The translations under genes and the position numbers were made by a program. Below the pieces are notes generated by a model, which searched no databases, was not told the origin of the DNA, and saw nothing but the letters and a program-made list of their open reading frames with translations. From assembly GCF_004363095.1 (NCBI RefSeq), contig NZ_SNYO01000002.1, positions 496,001-560,000 of the forward strand: a DNA stretch of 64,000 nt. Reading direction: 5' to 3'. The stretch comes from Actinomycetospora succinea (lineage in GTDB: Bacteria; Actinomycetota; Actinomycetes; Mycobacteriales; Pseudonocardiaceae). This document shows, piece after piece, positions 45,094-53,929 of this stretch (position 1 is the first letter of the stretch; every line of letters begins with the position of its first letter).

Positions 45094-45786
45094 TCACGCC
45101 GGCCCCGCCGTCACCAGCGCCTCGGCCATCGCGAGGTCGAGCGGGGTGGTGACCTTGAACGCCCGCGGGTCGCCGGGCACGGTGACGACGGCGACACCGA
45201 GGTCCTCGGCGAGCCCGGCGTCGTCGGTCGCGGCGACCGGTCCCCCGGCCGCGCGCAGGGTCCGGGCGCGCTCGTGCGCGGCCCGCAGCGTCGCGGGGTC
45301 GAAGCCCTGGGGCGTCTGGACCGCGGCGAGGCCGCTGCGGTCGACGGTGGCGGTCACGACGCCGGATTCTCCGGTGCGCTTGAGGGTGTCCGCGACGGCG
45401 GTGGCCGGGACGACGGCGGGATGCCCCGCGCGCACGGCGTCGATCACCGCCCGCACCACGGCCGGCGGGCACAGGCAGCGGGCGGCGTCGTGCACCAGCA
45501 CCACGTCGGTGTCGCCCGGCAGGGCCTGGAGGGCGGCGTCGACCGAGCCGACACGGTCGTCGGCACCCGGGACCACCGCGGCGCGGCGCGCACCGAGCGC
45601 AGCCCGCACGGCGTCCTCGTCCCCGGGCGGCGCGACCACCACGACGGCGTCCACACCACCCGCGACGAGGCCGTCGACGGCCCGCGCCACCAGCGCGAGC
45701 CCGCCGACGACCGCGAGCGCCTTGGGCCGGCCGAGGCCGAGCCGTTCACCACGTCCCGCCGCGGGCACGATCGCCGCGACGGTCAC
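45094..45786 (-). CDS. ispD: 2-C-methyl-D-erythritol 4-phosphate cytidylyltransferase
   Basis: This 230-residue enzyme couples CTP to methylerythritol phosphate. The nucleotide motif [21 protein letters not shown] is N-terminal, with Arg and Lys for CTP binding. [18 protein letters not shown] and [16 protein letters not shown] are the other family signatures. GTG 45786. It lies 41 bases downstream of carD on the same strand and is followed by ispF, the conserved actinobacterial order. Confidence 0.95.
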   Translation of the reverse strand: MTVAAIVPAAGRGERLGLGRPKALAVVGGLALVARAVDGLVAGGVDAVVVVAPPGDEDAVRAALGARRAAVVPGADDRVGSVDAALQALPGDTDVVLVHDAARCLCPPAVVRAVIDAVRAGHPAVVPATAVADTLKRTGESGVVTATVDRSGLAAVQTPQGFDPATLRAAHERARTLRAAGGPVAATDDAGLAEDLGVAVVTVPGDPRAFKVTTPLDLAMAEALVTAGPA

Positions 45787-45827
45787 CGCGTCACCGCGGC
45801 CATGTCACCACCGGCAACGAGCGTCGA

Positions 45828-46310
45828 TCAGGACGCCAGCACCTGGTCCAGCAGCGATTCGGCGGCCACCTCGTCGGTGCCCTCCGCGAGCGCGAGCTCA
45901 CTGACCAGTATCTGCCGCGCCTTCGCCAGCATGCGCTTCTCACCCGCGGACAGGCCACGGTCCTTCTCCCGGCGCCACAGGTCGCGGACGACCTCGGCCA
46001 CCTTGTTCACGTCGCCCGACGCGAGCTTCTCGAGGTTCGCCTTGTACCGGCGCGACCAGTTGGTCGGCTCTTCGGTGTGCGGCGCACGCAGCACCTCGAA
46101 GACCCGGTCCAGCCCCTCCTGGCCCACCACGTCGCGGACGCCGACGATCTCGGCGTTGTCCGCGGGAACCCGAACGGTGAGGTCGCCCTGGGCAACCTTG
46201 AGGACGAGGTACTTCTTCTCCTCGCCCTTGATCGTCCGGGTTTCGATGGCCTCGATGAGAGCGGCACCGTGGTGCGGGTAGACGACGGTCTCGCCGACCT
46301 TGAAAACCAT
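45828..46310 (-). CDS. carD: CarD RNA polymerase-binding regulator
   Basis: A 160-residue essential transcription factor that binds the RNA polymerase beta subunit and stabilises open complexes, notably at rRNA promoters. The N-terminal Tudor-like domain ([39 protein letters not shown]) and the C-terminal helical DNA-binding domain with conserved Trp ([32 protein letters not shown]) are complete. ATG 46310 has AAAGGGG upstream. The upstream TTAATC-like element may be its -10 region. Confidence 0.97.
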   Translation of the reverse strand: MVFKVGETVVYPHHGAALIEAIETRTIKGEEKKYLVLKVAQGDLTVRVPADNAEIVGVRDVVGQEGLDRVFEVLRAPHTEEPTNWSRRYKANLEKLASGDVNKVAEVVRDLWRREKDRGLSAGEKRMLAKARQILVSELALAEGTDEVAAESLLDQVLAS

Positions 46311-46526
46311 GTGTCCCGAGCCCCTTTCGCTCCTCCCAGATTAACACGCCCGACGCACGGGCATCGCAGGGGATTGCGCCGTCTTCGCAGGTCAGGGACT
46401 TGACAAGTCGCCGTACCCCGTGCTCGCCCCGGTCACGGCCGCGCCCGGACGGCCGAAGGGCGGCACTGGTACTAGGGTGTCGCTGCCGCTGGAGCCCTGC
46501 CCCCCACCCGAGAGGACGCCCGGAAC

Positions 46527-47072
46527 ATGAGCCGCCGCCCGCGCGGGCACCGCCCCGGGATCGTCGCCGCGACCCTGCTGACCGCGGCTCTCGCCCTCGC
46601 GGGCTGCAGCGCCGGGGCCGTCACACAGACCGGCACCATCGTCTCGCAGGCCGACGGCGCCACCGGGCAGGTCGGGCCGATCGCCGTCCAGGACGTGTCG
46701 CTCGAGCCCGGGCCCGCGGCGACCGCGGTGGCCGGTGGCCAGGTCCCGCTGCGCGGCACGATCATCAACGACGGCCCGACCACGGATCGCCTGGTCAGCG
46801 TGTCGACGCCCTACGCGCAGAGCGTCCGCGTGGAGGGCGCCTCGACGATCCCGGGCGGCAACGCCGTGCGGATCGTCGGCGACGAGCCCGGGCCCGTCGG
46901 CCCGGCGGACGCCGCCCTGGGCGTCGGCGGGACGATGCGGCTCACGCTCACCGGCACCACGCAGCAGCTGCGCGCCGGCCCGACGTACGAGGTCACGTTC
47001 ACCTTCGAGCGCGCCGGCGCGGTCTCCATCCCGGTCATCGTCTCGGCCGGGGGTCTCGCCGCCGAGGGCTGA
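46527..47072 (+). CDS. LpqE-like lipoprotein
   Basis: A 181-residue secreted lipoprotein with a basic n-region, a hydrophobic stretch and the lipobox LALAGC (Cys27). The mature part is beta-rich (VQDVSLEPGP, GTIINDGPTTDRLVSVSTP, YEVTFTFERAGAVSIPVIVS) and resembles mycobacterial LpqE, which sits in the same place between carD and radA. Its role is unknown; the fold may be PCu(A)C-like. ATG 46527. Confidence 0.8.
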   Translation: MSRRPRGHRPGIVAATLLTAALALAGCSAGAVTQTGTIVSQADGATGQVGPIAVQDVSLEPGPAATAVAGGQVPLRGTIINDGPTTDRLVSVSTPYAQSVRVEGASTIPGGNAVRIVGDEPGPVGPADAALGVGGTMRLTLTGTTQQLRAGPTYEVTFTFERAGAVSIPVIVSAGGLAAEG

Positions 47073-47136
47073 TCCCGGTGCGCTGATTACGGCGACCCGG
47101 CCCCGCGCTGTCGGGGGTCCGTCCTACGGTGCGCTC

Positions 47137-48543
47137 GTGCCAGCACGAGCCCGCGCCCCGCGCTTCGAGTGCACCGCCTGCGGCCACCTCGCCGCCAAGT
47201 GGGTCGGTCGCTGCCCGGACTGCGGGGGCTGGGGCACCGTCGAGGAGGCCCCGGACATGCCCGCCGTCGGGAGCAGCGGACGCCCCGGCGTCGCGCCCGC
47301 CCCGGCCGCGCGGCCGTCCAGCCCCGTGCGGCAGATCGCCGAGGTCAGCCTCGAAACCGCCACGGCCCGCCCGACGGGCGTGTCCGAGCTCGACCGGGTG
47401 CTCGGCGGCGGCCTCGTGCCCGGGGTGGTCGTCCTGCTCGCGGGCGAGCCGGGCGTGGGCAAGTCCACGCTGCTGCTCGAGGTCGCGGCCCGGCGCGCCC
47501 GGGACGGCGCCACCGTGCTGTACGTCACGGGGGAGGAGTCGGCGGGTCAGGTCCGCCTGCGCGCCGAACGCACCGGCGGCCTCGCGCCGCACCTGTTCCT
47601 GTCCGCCACCGGCGACCTCGAGGAGGTCGCGGCGCACGTCGAGGCGGTCGATCCCGAACTGCTCGTCGTCGACTCCGTCCAGACGGTCGGCACCGCGACC
47701 GCCGACGGGACGCCCGGCGGGGTGTCGCAGGTCCGCACGGTCACGACGGCGCTCGTCGCCCTGGCCAAGCAGCGCGACCTCCCGATCGTGCTCATCGGCC
47801 ACGTCACCAAGGACGGGGCGGTGGCGGGCCCGCGCACGCTCGAACACCTCGTCGACGTCGTGCTGTCGTTCGAGGGCGAGCGTCACTCCCCGCTGCGGCT
47901 GGTGCGCGGGCTCAAGAACCGCTTCGGGGCCACCGACGAGGTCGGCTGCTTCGAGATGAACGACGCCGGCATCGCCGAGGTCACCGACCCGTCGGGGTTG
48001 TTCACCGGCGGCCTCGATCACCCGGTCGCGGGGCAGGCCCTCACGGTCGCGATGGAGGGCAAGCGCCCGATGATGGCCGAGGTGCAGGCGCTCATCGCTC
48101 ACCGCTCCGGCGACACTCCGGCGCGACGCGTGGTGTCCGACCTCGACAGCGGTCGCGTCGCCAAGATCATCGCCGTCCTCCAGGAACGGTGCCGGCTCCG
48201 TCTGCACGACAAGGACGTCTTCGTGGCCACCGTCGGCGGCATGAAGCTGCGCGAGCCGTCGGCCGACCTCGCGGTGGCCATCGCGATCGCGTCGGCGTTC
48301 CACAATCAGGCGGTGCGCTCCGGGCTCGTCGCGATCGGCGAGGTCGGCCTGGGCGGCGAGGTCCGCCGCGTGGTCGCGCTCGAGCGCCGGCTCGCCGAGG
48401 CCGGCCGGCTGGGCATCGACCGCGCGATCGTGCCGCCCGGTGAGGTCCGCACACCCCAGGGGCTGCACGCGGCGAGCGCCCAGGACCTCCTGGGCGGGCT
48501 GCAGCTCACGGGGCTGATCGCGGGACACCCCCAGGATCTCTAG
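47137..48543 (+). CDS. radA: DNA repair ATPase RadA/Sms
   Basis: A 468-residue branch-migration ATPase. The N-terminal zinc finger is Cys12, Cys15, Cys26, Cys29 (ECTACGHLAAKWVGRCPDCG). The RecA-like core has Walker A AGEPGVGKSTLL and the RadA signature LKNRFGATDEVG, followed by a Lon-like C-terminal domain (GGMKLREPSADLAVAIAIAS). GTG 47137. In most actinobacteria disA follows; here the next gene is convergent and overlaps the stop codon. Confidence 0.95.
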   Translation: MPARARAPRFECTACGHLAAKWVGRCPDCGGWGTVEEAPDMPAVGSSGRPGVAPAPAARPSSPVRQIAEVSLETATARPTGVSELDRVLGGGLVPGVVVLLAGEPGVGKSTLLLEVAARRARDGATVLYVTGEESAGQVRLRAERTGGLAPHLFLSATGDLEEVAAHVEAVDPELLVVDSVQTVGTATADGTPGGVSQVRTVTTALVALAKQRDLPIVLIGHVTKDGAVAGPRTLEHLVDVVLSFEGERHSPLRLVRGLKNRFGATDEVGCFEMNDAGIAEVTDPSGLFTGGLDHPVAGQALTVAMEGKRPMMAEVQALIAHRSGDTPARRVVSDLDSGRVAKIIAVLQERCRLRLHDKDVFVATVGGMKLREPSADLAVAIAIASAFHNQAVRSGLVAIGEVGLGGEVRRVVALERRLAEAGRLGIDRAIVPPGEVRTPQGLHAASAQDLLGGLQLTGLIAGHPQDL

Positions 48544-49424
48544 CCCTGCAGCGTGAACGACGCCGGGTCGCTGATGATCCCGTCGAGGCGGGCGAGCAGC
48601 TGGTACTCGCCGGGCGGCACGGTCGTCCGCTCGCCGCGACACCCCGGCATCGACGTGCGCCCCGACCACGTCACCGAGAACACCGCCTCCTCGCCCGGCG
48701 CGAGGGTGCGGACGTCGTCGGTGTCGCCCGGCGAGCAGTCGTTGCTGCCCCAGAGCCCGTCGCCGACCTTCTTGACGACGGCGACGGCCTGCTTCGCGGC
48801 GTCGAGGTCGCGCACGCAGGGGGCGTCGCCGGTGTTGGTCACCACGAGGCTGAGCACCGGCTTGCGGCCGGGCGCGTAGCTCGACGCGTCGGTGCGCGCC
48901 ACGACGCGGATGTCTCCATCGGCGCAGGGCCCGGGCAGCGGTTCCGCGGCCCGCTCCTGCGGGGGCGCCTCGGTGGTGGGCGGGGTCGTGCTCGGCGGCG
49001 CCGCCGTCGTGCTCGGCGCCTCGAGCAGGGGGCCCGCCGAGCCCGTGGGCACCCCGGGCGGCAGGAAGCCGCGGAAGTTCCCGCCGCCGGGCGGCACGAG
49101 CAGCGCGTCGCCGGGGGCCGGGGACCCGGGGGCCTCGCCGGGAGGGAACACCGAGGGGAGCGCCGCCGCGATCGGCCCCGGGGAGCTCGGCGGCGCGACG
49201 TCGGGCGGGACGTCCGAGCGCGTCTCGGTGGTCTCCGGCGTCTCCTGGCTCTGCATCGCCGCCGCCCGGGCGCGCGCCTCGACCGTCGCCGGGTCGGGCT
49301 CACCGCCGGTCAGGCCGACCAGCGCCCAGACGAAGCCGCCGAGCACGAGGACCACGACGCCGAGCGCAGCGGCCCGCCGCCGCCAGTAGACCGACGGCGC
49401 GAGCGGTCCGATCGGCTCCCACAC
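48540..49424 (-). CDS. membrane-anchored extracellular protein (Rv3587c-like)
   Basis: A 294-residue protein with a single N-terminal helix (AAALGVVVLVLGGFVWALVGL), a long Pro/Thr/Ser linker (residues about 45-165) and a C-terminal beta domain with four cysteines (GPCADGDIRVVARTDASSY, APCVRDLDAAKQ, NDCSPGD, PGCRGERTTV). Position and layout match mycobacterial Rv3587c. Function unknown; probably a cell-wall-exposed protein with two disulfides. Its stop codon overlaps that of radA. Confidence 0.75.
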   Translation of the reverse strand: MWEPIGPLAPSVYWRRRAAALGVVVLVLGGFVWALVGLTGGEPDPATVEARARAAAMQSQETPETTETRSDVPPDVAPPSSPGPIAAALPSVFPPGEAPGSPAPGDALLVPPGGGNFRGFLPPGVPTGSAGPLLEAPSTTAAPPSTTPPTTEAPPQERAAEPLPGPCADGDIRVVARTDASSYAPGRKPVLSLVVTNTGDAPCVRDLDAAKQAVAVVKKVGDGLWGSNDCSPGDTDDVRTLAPGEEAVFSVTWSGRTSMPGCRGERTTVPPGEYQLLARLDGIISDPASFTLQG

Positions 49425-49535
49425 GTCACGGAAAGTAGGGTCGTCCTCGCGGACCGCGACCGTTCACCACGCGGCGACCTCGCCGTTTCACCCGACGGTG
49501 GCGACGGCGGGGGCCCGGGGCAGGATCGGCGGTCG

Positions 49536-50474
49536 ATGGACACCACCACGTCCGCCGGATCCCGCGCCGCCGCACCCACCGCAGGCGGGGCCACGCTCGC
49601 CGACGTCCTCGTCCCCTGGTTCCGCGCGCACGCCCGCGACCTGCCCTGGCGCCGCCCGGACACGACCGCGTGGGGCGTCCTCGTCTCCGAGATCATGCTG
49701 CAGCAGACGCCGGTGGCGCGGGTCGAGGAGCCGTGGCGCGCGTGGCTCGAGCGCTGGCCGCGGCCGTCGGCGGTGGCCGCGGCGCCGGCGTCGGACGTGC
49801 TGCGGGCGTGGGGGAAGCTCGGCTACCCGCGGCGGGCCCTGCGCCTGCACGCCGCGGCCCAGGCGATCGCCGCCGACCACGGCGACGTCGTCCCCACCGA
49901 CGTCGAGACCCTCGAGTCGCTGCCGGGGATCGGGACCTACACCGCCCGGGCGGTCGCCGCGTTCGCCCACGGACAGCGCGTGCCCGTCGTCGACACCAAC
50001 GTGCGGCGGGTCGCCGCCCGGGCGGTGCACGGGGACGCCGAGGCCGGCGCCGCCGCGGCGCGGGACCTCGCCGACGTCGAGGTGCTGCTGCCCGACGACC
50101 GGACCGACGCGGCGACGATGTCGGCGGCGCTCATGGAGCTCGGCGCGACCGTCTGCGTCGCCCGCGGGCCGCGCTGCGCCGACTGCCCGATCCTCGACCG
50201 CTGCGCGTGGCAGCGCCGGGGCCGCCCGGCCTGGGACGGGCCGGTCCGCAAGGCCCAGACCTGGGCGGGCACCGACCGCCAGGTGCGCGGACGCCTGCTC
50301 GACGTGCTGCGCGGGGCGCCGGGCCCCGTCACCGCCGCGGCGCTCGAGGCCGCGTGGCTCACCGACCCCGGCCAGCGCGCGAAGTGCCTCGACTCGCTGC
50401 TCGTCGACGGTCTCGTCGAGCAGCTCGCGGACGGCCGCTTCGCGCTGCCGGGCGAGGCGGGCGACGTAGGCTGA
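49536..50474 (+). CDS. mutY: A/G-specific adenine glycosylase
   Basis: A 312-residue base-excision enzyme that removes adenine opposite 8-oxoguanine. The catalytic helix LVSEIMLQQTPVARV (Glu52), helix-hairpin-helix LPGIGTYTARAVAAFA and Asp in VPVVDTNVRRV are present. The 4Fe-4S cluster loop reads CVARGPRCADCPILDRC. The C-terminal NUDIX-like domain found in many MutY proteins is missing, as in other short actinobacterial forms. ATG 49536. Confidence 0.92.
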   Translation: MDTTTSAGSRAAAPTAGGATLADVLVPWFRAHARDLPWRRPDTTAWGVLVSEIMLQQTPVARVEEPWRAWLERWPRPSAVAAAPASDVLRAWGKLGYPRRALRLHAAAQAIAADHGDVVPTDVETLESLPGIGTYTARAVAAFAHGQRVPVVDTNVRRVAARAVHGDAEAGAAAARDLADVEVLLPDDRTDAATMSAALMELGATVCVARGPRCADCPILDRCAWQRRGRPAWDGPVRKAQTWAGTDRQVRGRLLDVLRGAPGPVTAAALEAAWLTDPGQRAKCLDSLLVDGLVEQLADGRFALPGEAGDVG

Positions 50475-50479
50475 CTCCC

Positions 50480-50794
50480 ATGGCCGTCGTGAAGATCAAC
50501 GCCATCCACATCCCCGAGGGCAGCGGCCCCGAGCTCGAGAAGCGGTTCGCCGCCCGCGGCGAGTCGATCAAGGACACCCCCGGGTTCCTCGGCTACGAGC
50601 TCCTGCGCCCGACCGCCGGCGACACCCGCTACTTCGTCTACACGAAGTGGGAGTCCGAGGAGGCCTTCGCCGCCTGGCGCGACGGGGGCGCCGCGGCCGC
50701 CGCGCACGCGGGCGAGCGCAAGCAGCCCGTCTCGTCCGGGGCCGACCTCCTGGAGTTCGAGCTCGTCCTGCGCGTCGACGGCGCGGGCTCCTGA
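50480..50794 (+). CDS. mhuD: MhuD-type heme-degrading monooxygenase
   Basis: A 104-residue dimeric ABM-fold protein very close to mycobacterial MhuD (Rv3592), which degrades heme and releases iron without carbon monoxide. Active-site Asn7, Trp66 and His76 align with the MhuD Asn7-Trp66-His75 set (VVKINAI, TKWESEEAFAAW, AAHAGERKQPV). Position near mutY also matches. ATG 50480 is five bases after the mutY stop, so the genes are probably co-transcribed. Confidence 0.88.
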   Translation: MAVVKINAIHIPEGSGPELEKRFAARGESIKDTPGFLGYELLRPTAGDTRYFVYTKWESEEAFAAWRDGGAAAAAHAGERKQPVSSGADLLEFELVLRVDGAGS

Positions 50795-51630
50795 CCCCAC
50801 CCGACCCCGCCCCCGACCGCGTCGCCGAGGCGGCCGAGCTCCTCGGCGGCGCGTCGGCGCTGCTGATCTGCGCCGGCGCCGGGATGGGCGTCGACTCGGG
50901 ACTGCCCGACTTCCGCGGCCCCGAGGGCTTCTGGCGCGCCTATCCGCCGTACCGGCGCCTCGGGCTGCGCTTCGAGGAGCTCGCCGACCCCGAGCACTTC
51001 GACGACGACCCCGAGCTCGCCTGGGGCTTCTACGGTCACCGGCTGGCCCTCTACCGCCGCACCGCGCCCCACGCGGGGTACGCGGTGCTGCGCCGGTGGG
51101 CCGACCGGTGGCCGGCGCGCGTGTTCACGTCGAACGTCGACGGCGCGTTCCAGGCCGCGGGGTTCGCGGACGAGGACGTGACCGAGTGCCACGGGGCGAT
51201 CGGGATGCTCCAGTGCACGGCGCCCTGCCACGACGGCACCTGGCCCGCCGACGTCGACGTCGTGATCGACGAGGACACGATGCGCGCCCGGCCCCCGCTG
51301 CCGGCGTGCCCGCGCTGCGGTCGCGTCGCGCGCCCCGACATCCTCATGTTCGGCGACGGCTCCTGGGTGCCCGGGCACCACGAGGTCAAGGAGGCCGCCC
51401 ACCGCTCCTGGCTGCGCGGGATCGACGCGCGCCGGCTCGTCGTCGTCGAGCTCGGCGCGGGCACCGCCGTGCCGACCGTGCGCCGCCACGCGGAGCTCGC
51501 GTCCGCGGCCTCGGGCGCGCTGATCCGGATCAACGTCCGCGAGCCGGAGATCCGCCACGGGCGTGGCGTCGCGCTCGCCTCGGGGGCGCGGGCGACGCTG
51601 GAGGCGATCGACGCGGCGCTGCCCGGGTGA
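50791..51630 (+). CDS. Sir2 family NAD-dependent deacetylase
   Basis: A sirtuin of about 279 residues. The NAD-binding GAGMGVDSGLPDFRG is N-terminal. FTSNVDGAFQAAGF and ECHGAIGMLQC supply the catalytic His, and zinc ligands lie in CTAPC and CPRCG. The end of the Rossmann part reads VVVELGAGTAVPTVRRHAE and LIRINVREPE. The start is uncertain: no ATG, GTG or TTG lies just upstream, and a CTG at 50791 overlapping the mhuD stop gives the natural N terminus. The substrate is not predictable. Confidence 0.82.
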   Translation: MTPPDPAPDRVAEAAELLGGASALLICAGAGMGVDSGLPDFRGPEGFWRAYPPYRRLGLRFEELADPEHFDDDPELAWGFYGHRLALYRRTAPHAGYAVLRRWADRWPARVFTSNVDGAFQAAGFADEDVTECHGAIGMLQCTAPCHDGTWPADVDVVIDEDTMRARPPLPACPRCGRVARPDILMFGDGSWVPGHHEVKEAAHRSWLRGIDARRLVVVELGAGTAVPTVRRHAELASAASGALIRINVREPEIRHGRGVALASGARATLEAIDAALPG

Positions 51631-51678
51631 TCACCGCGGACTTCGGACGCCTAGACGCAGCGAACCGCGCGCTCGCTG

Positions 51679-52785
51679 CTACACCCCCGTCAGCCCCGCG
51701 AGCGTGAGGCCGCGGGCGGCGGCGACGCGTTCCGCCTCGTCGTCGAGGCGCGCCCGCACGTCGGGGGCGAGCGGCACCACGGGCGCGATCTCGAGCGTCA
51801 GCTTCCTGCCCGACGCCTTCGGCCGCCAGGTGCCGACGATCTCGCCGTCGGCCAGCAGCGCGCCCGGGTTCCCGATGATCTTGTAGAGCGCCTTGCGGAC
51901 GTCCTCGTCGGGCGCGAGCAGCGCGCGGTCGCGGGCCTGGAGCATCGGGTCCCACGGCGGCAGGAACCGCACGAGGTCGGGCTCGGGCGCACCGAGCGCG
52001 GCGTCGAGGTCGTCGGCGGGCAGCCAGGCCTTGCGGCCGTCGACCGAGACCTCGACCAGCCCCGGCAGCGCCGCCTCCCACGCCGGCGCGAAGGCGGTCG
52101 CCGACGTCCCCACGAAGTCGGCGACCTCCCGCGGGCCGGCGGGCCCGAGGACGCGCAGGTAGTCGAGGATCAGGCGCGCCGCGCGGGCCGGGTCGCCCTG
52201 CACCGGGCGCTCCCACCCCGCGGGCGGGGGCGTCAGCAGCAGCGTCTTCCCCGTCGGGTCGAGGCCCACGCCGACCGGGAGCGCCGAGAGGCGCATGAGC
52301 TGCTCGTTGATGTGCACGCACGCGCAGGGCCGGCAGTCGCGCAGCAGGGCGTCGGGCAGCAGCTTCGTGACCGCGCCGCTCGCGGCGCCCTTGGTGATCG
52401 GCTCGGTGACGACCTCGGCGAGCGCGTCGGCGGCCCGGTCGACGGCCTCGCGGGCGGGGATGCCGACGCGGCGCTGCTCGGGGCCGCTCCAGTTCAGGCG
52501 CGCGCCGGCGTCGGCGTCGTCGAAGGGGCGGGCCGCGGCGGCGATCCCGTTGCGCTCGGCGGGCGGGTGGTGGTGCGGGGCGCCGCGATGGGTCCAGCCG
52601 TCGACGAGCCCGAGCGCGACCGGGTCGACCTCGCCGTCGGTGCGCGCGGCGAGGGCGAGGCGCGCCGTCGGCCCCGAGTCCTGCAGCCCCAGGGAGAACA
52701 GCGGACCCAGCGGCCGGTCGCGGTGCAGCCCCTGGGCGGCGATGCGGTGGGCCATGACCTGCTCACGGGTCAGCGTCTCGACCAT
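51679..52785 (-). CDS. AlkZ-like winged-helix DNA-binding protein
   Basis: A 368-residue protein of the HTH_42/AlkZ superfamily, which includes DNA glycosylases that unhook alkylation crosslinks. Family segments: LTREQVMAHRIAAQGLHR, GLQDSG near the N terminus, LLRDCRPCACVHIN mid-protein, and VRFLPPWDPMLQARDRALLA with WRPKASGRKLTLEIAP near the C terminus. Glycosylase activity is not proven for this branch. ATG 52785 is chosen; ATG 52815 would overlap a candidate operator. It is divergent from the YihY gene. Confidence 0.75.
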   Translation of the reverse strand: MVETLTREQVMAHRIAAQGLHRDRPLGPLFSLGLQDSGPTARLALAARTDGEVDPVALGLVDGWTHRGAPHHHPPAERNGIAAAARPFDDADAGARLNWSGPEQRRVGIPAREAVDRAADALAEVVTEPITKGAASGAVTKLLPDALLRDCRPCACVHINEQLMRLSALPVGVGLDPTGKTLLLTPPPAGWERPVQGDPARAARLILDYLRVLGPAGPREVADFVGTSATAFAPAWEAALPGLVEVSVDGRKAWLPADDLDAALGAPEPDLVRFLPPWDPMLQARDRALLAPDEDVRKALYKIIGNPGALLADGEIVGTWRPKASGRKLTLEIAPVVPLAPDVRARLDDEAERVAAARGLTLAGLTGV

Positions 52786-52809
52786 GGGGGCAGCCTGCCG
52801 CACGGGACC

Positions 52810-52824
52810 TGACATCTTCGGTCA
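52810..52824. promoter_or_regulatory. 15-bp operator-like palindrome (TGACA-N5-xGTCA), copy 1
   Basis: TGACATCTTCGGTCA, extended to CCTGAC...GTCAGG, sits between the divergent AlkZ-like and YihY genes. It has the same 15-base geometry as the site at 53894-53908 in front of the WYL regulator. Confidence 0.45.
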
Positions 52825-52834
52825 GGATGGTGGC

Positions 52835-53896
52835 GTGAGCTCGGTGCGCGCGGTGCCCGTCACCACCGACATGGACGGCGAGGCGCTGTCGGCCGACGAC
52901 GCCTGGCACGTCCTGCGCCGCGTCGGGCTGGTGAAGCTGCTGCGCGACGCCCTCCTGCGGTTCCGCTACGGCGACGGCTTCAGCCACGCGCGCGCGTTCG
53001 GGCTGCAGCTGGCGCTCGCGACGGTGCCGCTGGTGATCGCCGGCAGCGGGCTCGCGACGGCGGTCGGCGCGGAGTCGGTCGCCCAGGTCGTCGCGCGCAC
53101 GGTCGTGGCGGTCTCGCCGGGCGCGGGCGACCAGCTGCTCGCCGACGTCGTCGCCCGCGGGCCCGCCGAGCTGCCCGAGGAGGCGGGCGACGAGCCCGAG
53201 GACTCGCGCAGCGAGAACGTCGGCGAGCTCGCCGTCGCGTTCGGCCTGGTCACCGCATTCCTGGCGATGACCAGCGCCATCGCCCAGCTCGAACGCGGCA
53301 CCAACCGCATCTACGGCACCGAGCGCGACCGCCCCGCCCTGCGGAAGTACGCGCGCGCCGCGCTCCTGACGGTCACCGCGGGGTCGGCGCTCGGCGTCGG
53401 GCTCGTCCTGATCATCGCGGGCGGGCCGCTCGGCGACGCCGTCGAGTACGTCTACCGCTGGGGCGACACCGCCGAGACGATCTTCGACGTGCTGCGCTGG
53501 CCCGTCGGGCTGGCGGCGCTGGTGGTGGCCGTGACCGTGCTCTTCCGCTTCTCCCCCCGACGCCACCAACCCGGCCTGTCGTGGCTCGCGCTCGGCGCCG
53601 GGCTCACCGTGCTGCTCTGGCTCGCCGCGTCGGGCTGCGTGGCGCTCTACGTCGCGCTCTCCGGCGACTTCAGCGACACCTACGGGCCGCTCGCCGGGAT
53701 CATGGCGCTGCTGCTCTGGGCGATGGTCACCGGCATCGCGCTGCTGCTCGGCGTCGCCGTCGCCGCCCAGCTGGAGGCCGTCCGGGCCGGCATGGGCGAC
53801 CCGTTGCTGCGCGACGAGGACGCCGACGGCATCCCGGACGAGCTGCAGCCGAGGCAAGCGGCTGAACCCGTGGCCCCGGACGGGGGACGTGCCTGA
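52835..53896 (+). CDS. YihY/BrkB family membrane protein
   Basis: A 353-residue inner-membrane protein of the YihY/virulence factor BrkB family with six helices. Family segments are GDGFSHARAFGLQLALATVPL, FLAMTSAIAQLERGTNRIYG and YGPLAGIMALLLWAMVTGIA. Function is unresolved (the old RNase BN annotation is wrong). It ends in a short acidic cytoplasmic tail. GTG 52835 has GGATGG upstream. Its stop codon overlaps the operator-like palindrome of the next gene. Confidence 0.85.
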   Translation: MSSVRAVPVTTDMDGEALSADDAWHVLRRVGLVKLLRDALLRFRYGDGFSHARAFGLQLALATVPLVIAGSGLATAVGAESVAQVVARTVVAVSPGAGDQLLADVVARGPAELPEEAGDEPEDSRSENVGELAVAFGLVTAFLAMTSAIAQLERGTNRIYGTERDRPALRKYARAALLTVTAGSALGVGLVLIIAGGPLGDAVEYVYRWGDTAETIFDVLRWPVGLAALVVAVTVLFRFSPRRHQPGLSWLALGAGLTVLLWLAASGCVALYVALSGDFSDTYGPLAGIMALLLWAMVTGIALLLGVAVAAQLEAVRAGMGDPLLRDEDADGIPDELQPRQAAEPVAPDGGRA

Positions 53897-53908
53897 CAGG
53901 ACCTGTCA
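53894..53908. promoter_or_regulatory. 15-bp operator-like palindrome, copy 2
   Basis: TGACAGGACCTGTCA is a perfect palindrome about 22 bases upstream of the WYL regulator start and overlaps the YihY stop codon. It is well placed for autorepression. Confidence 0.6.
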
Positions 53909-53929
53909 GCCATGGGGTAACACTGTCGT

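Noticed and set aside
42642-45152. 836-residue plus-strand frame across the PPE, ispF and ispD genes
   Set aside because: It is the complement of well-supported minus-strand genes; the product is Arg/Pro/Ala-rich with no domain.
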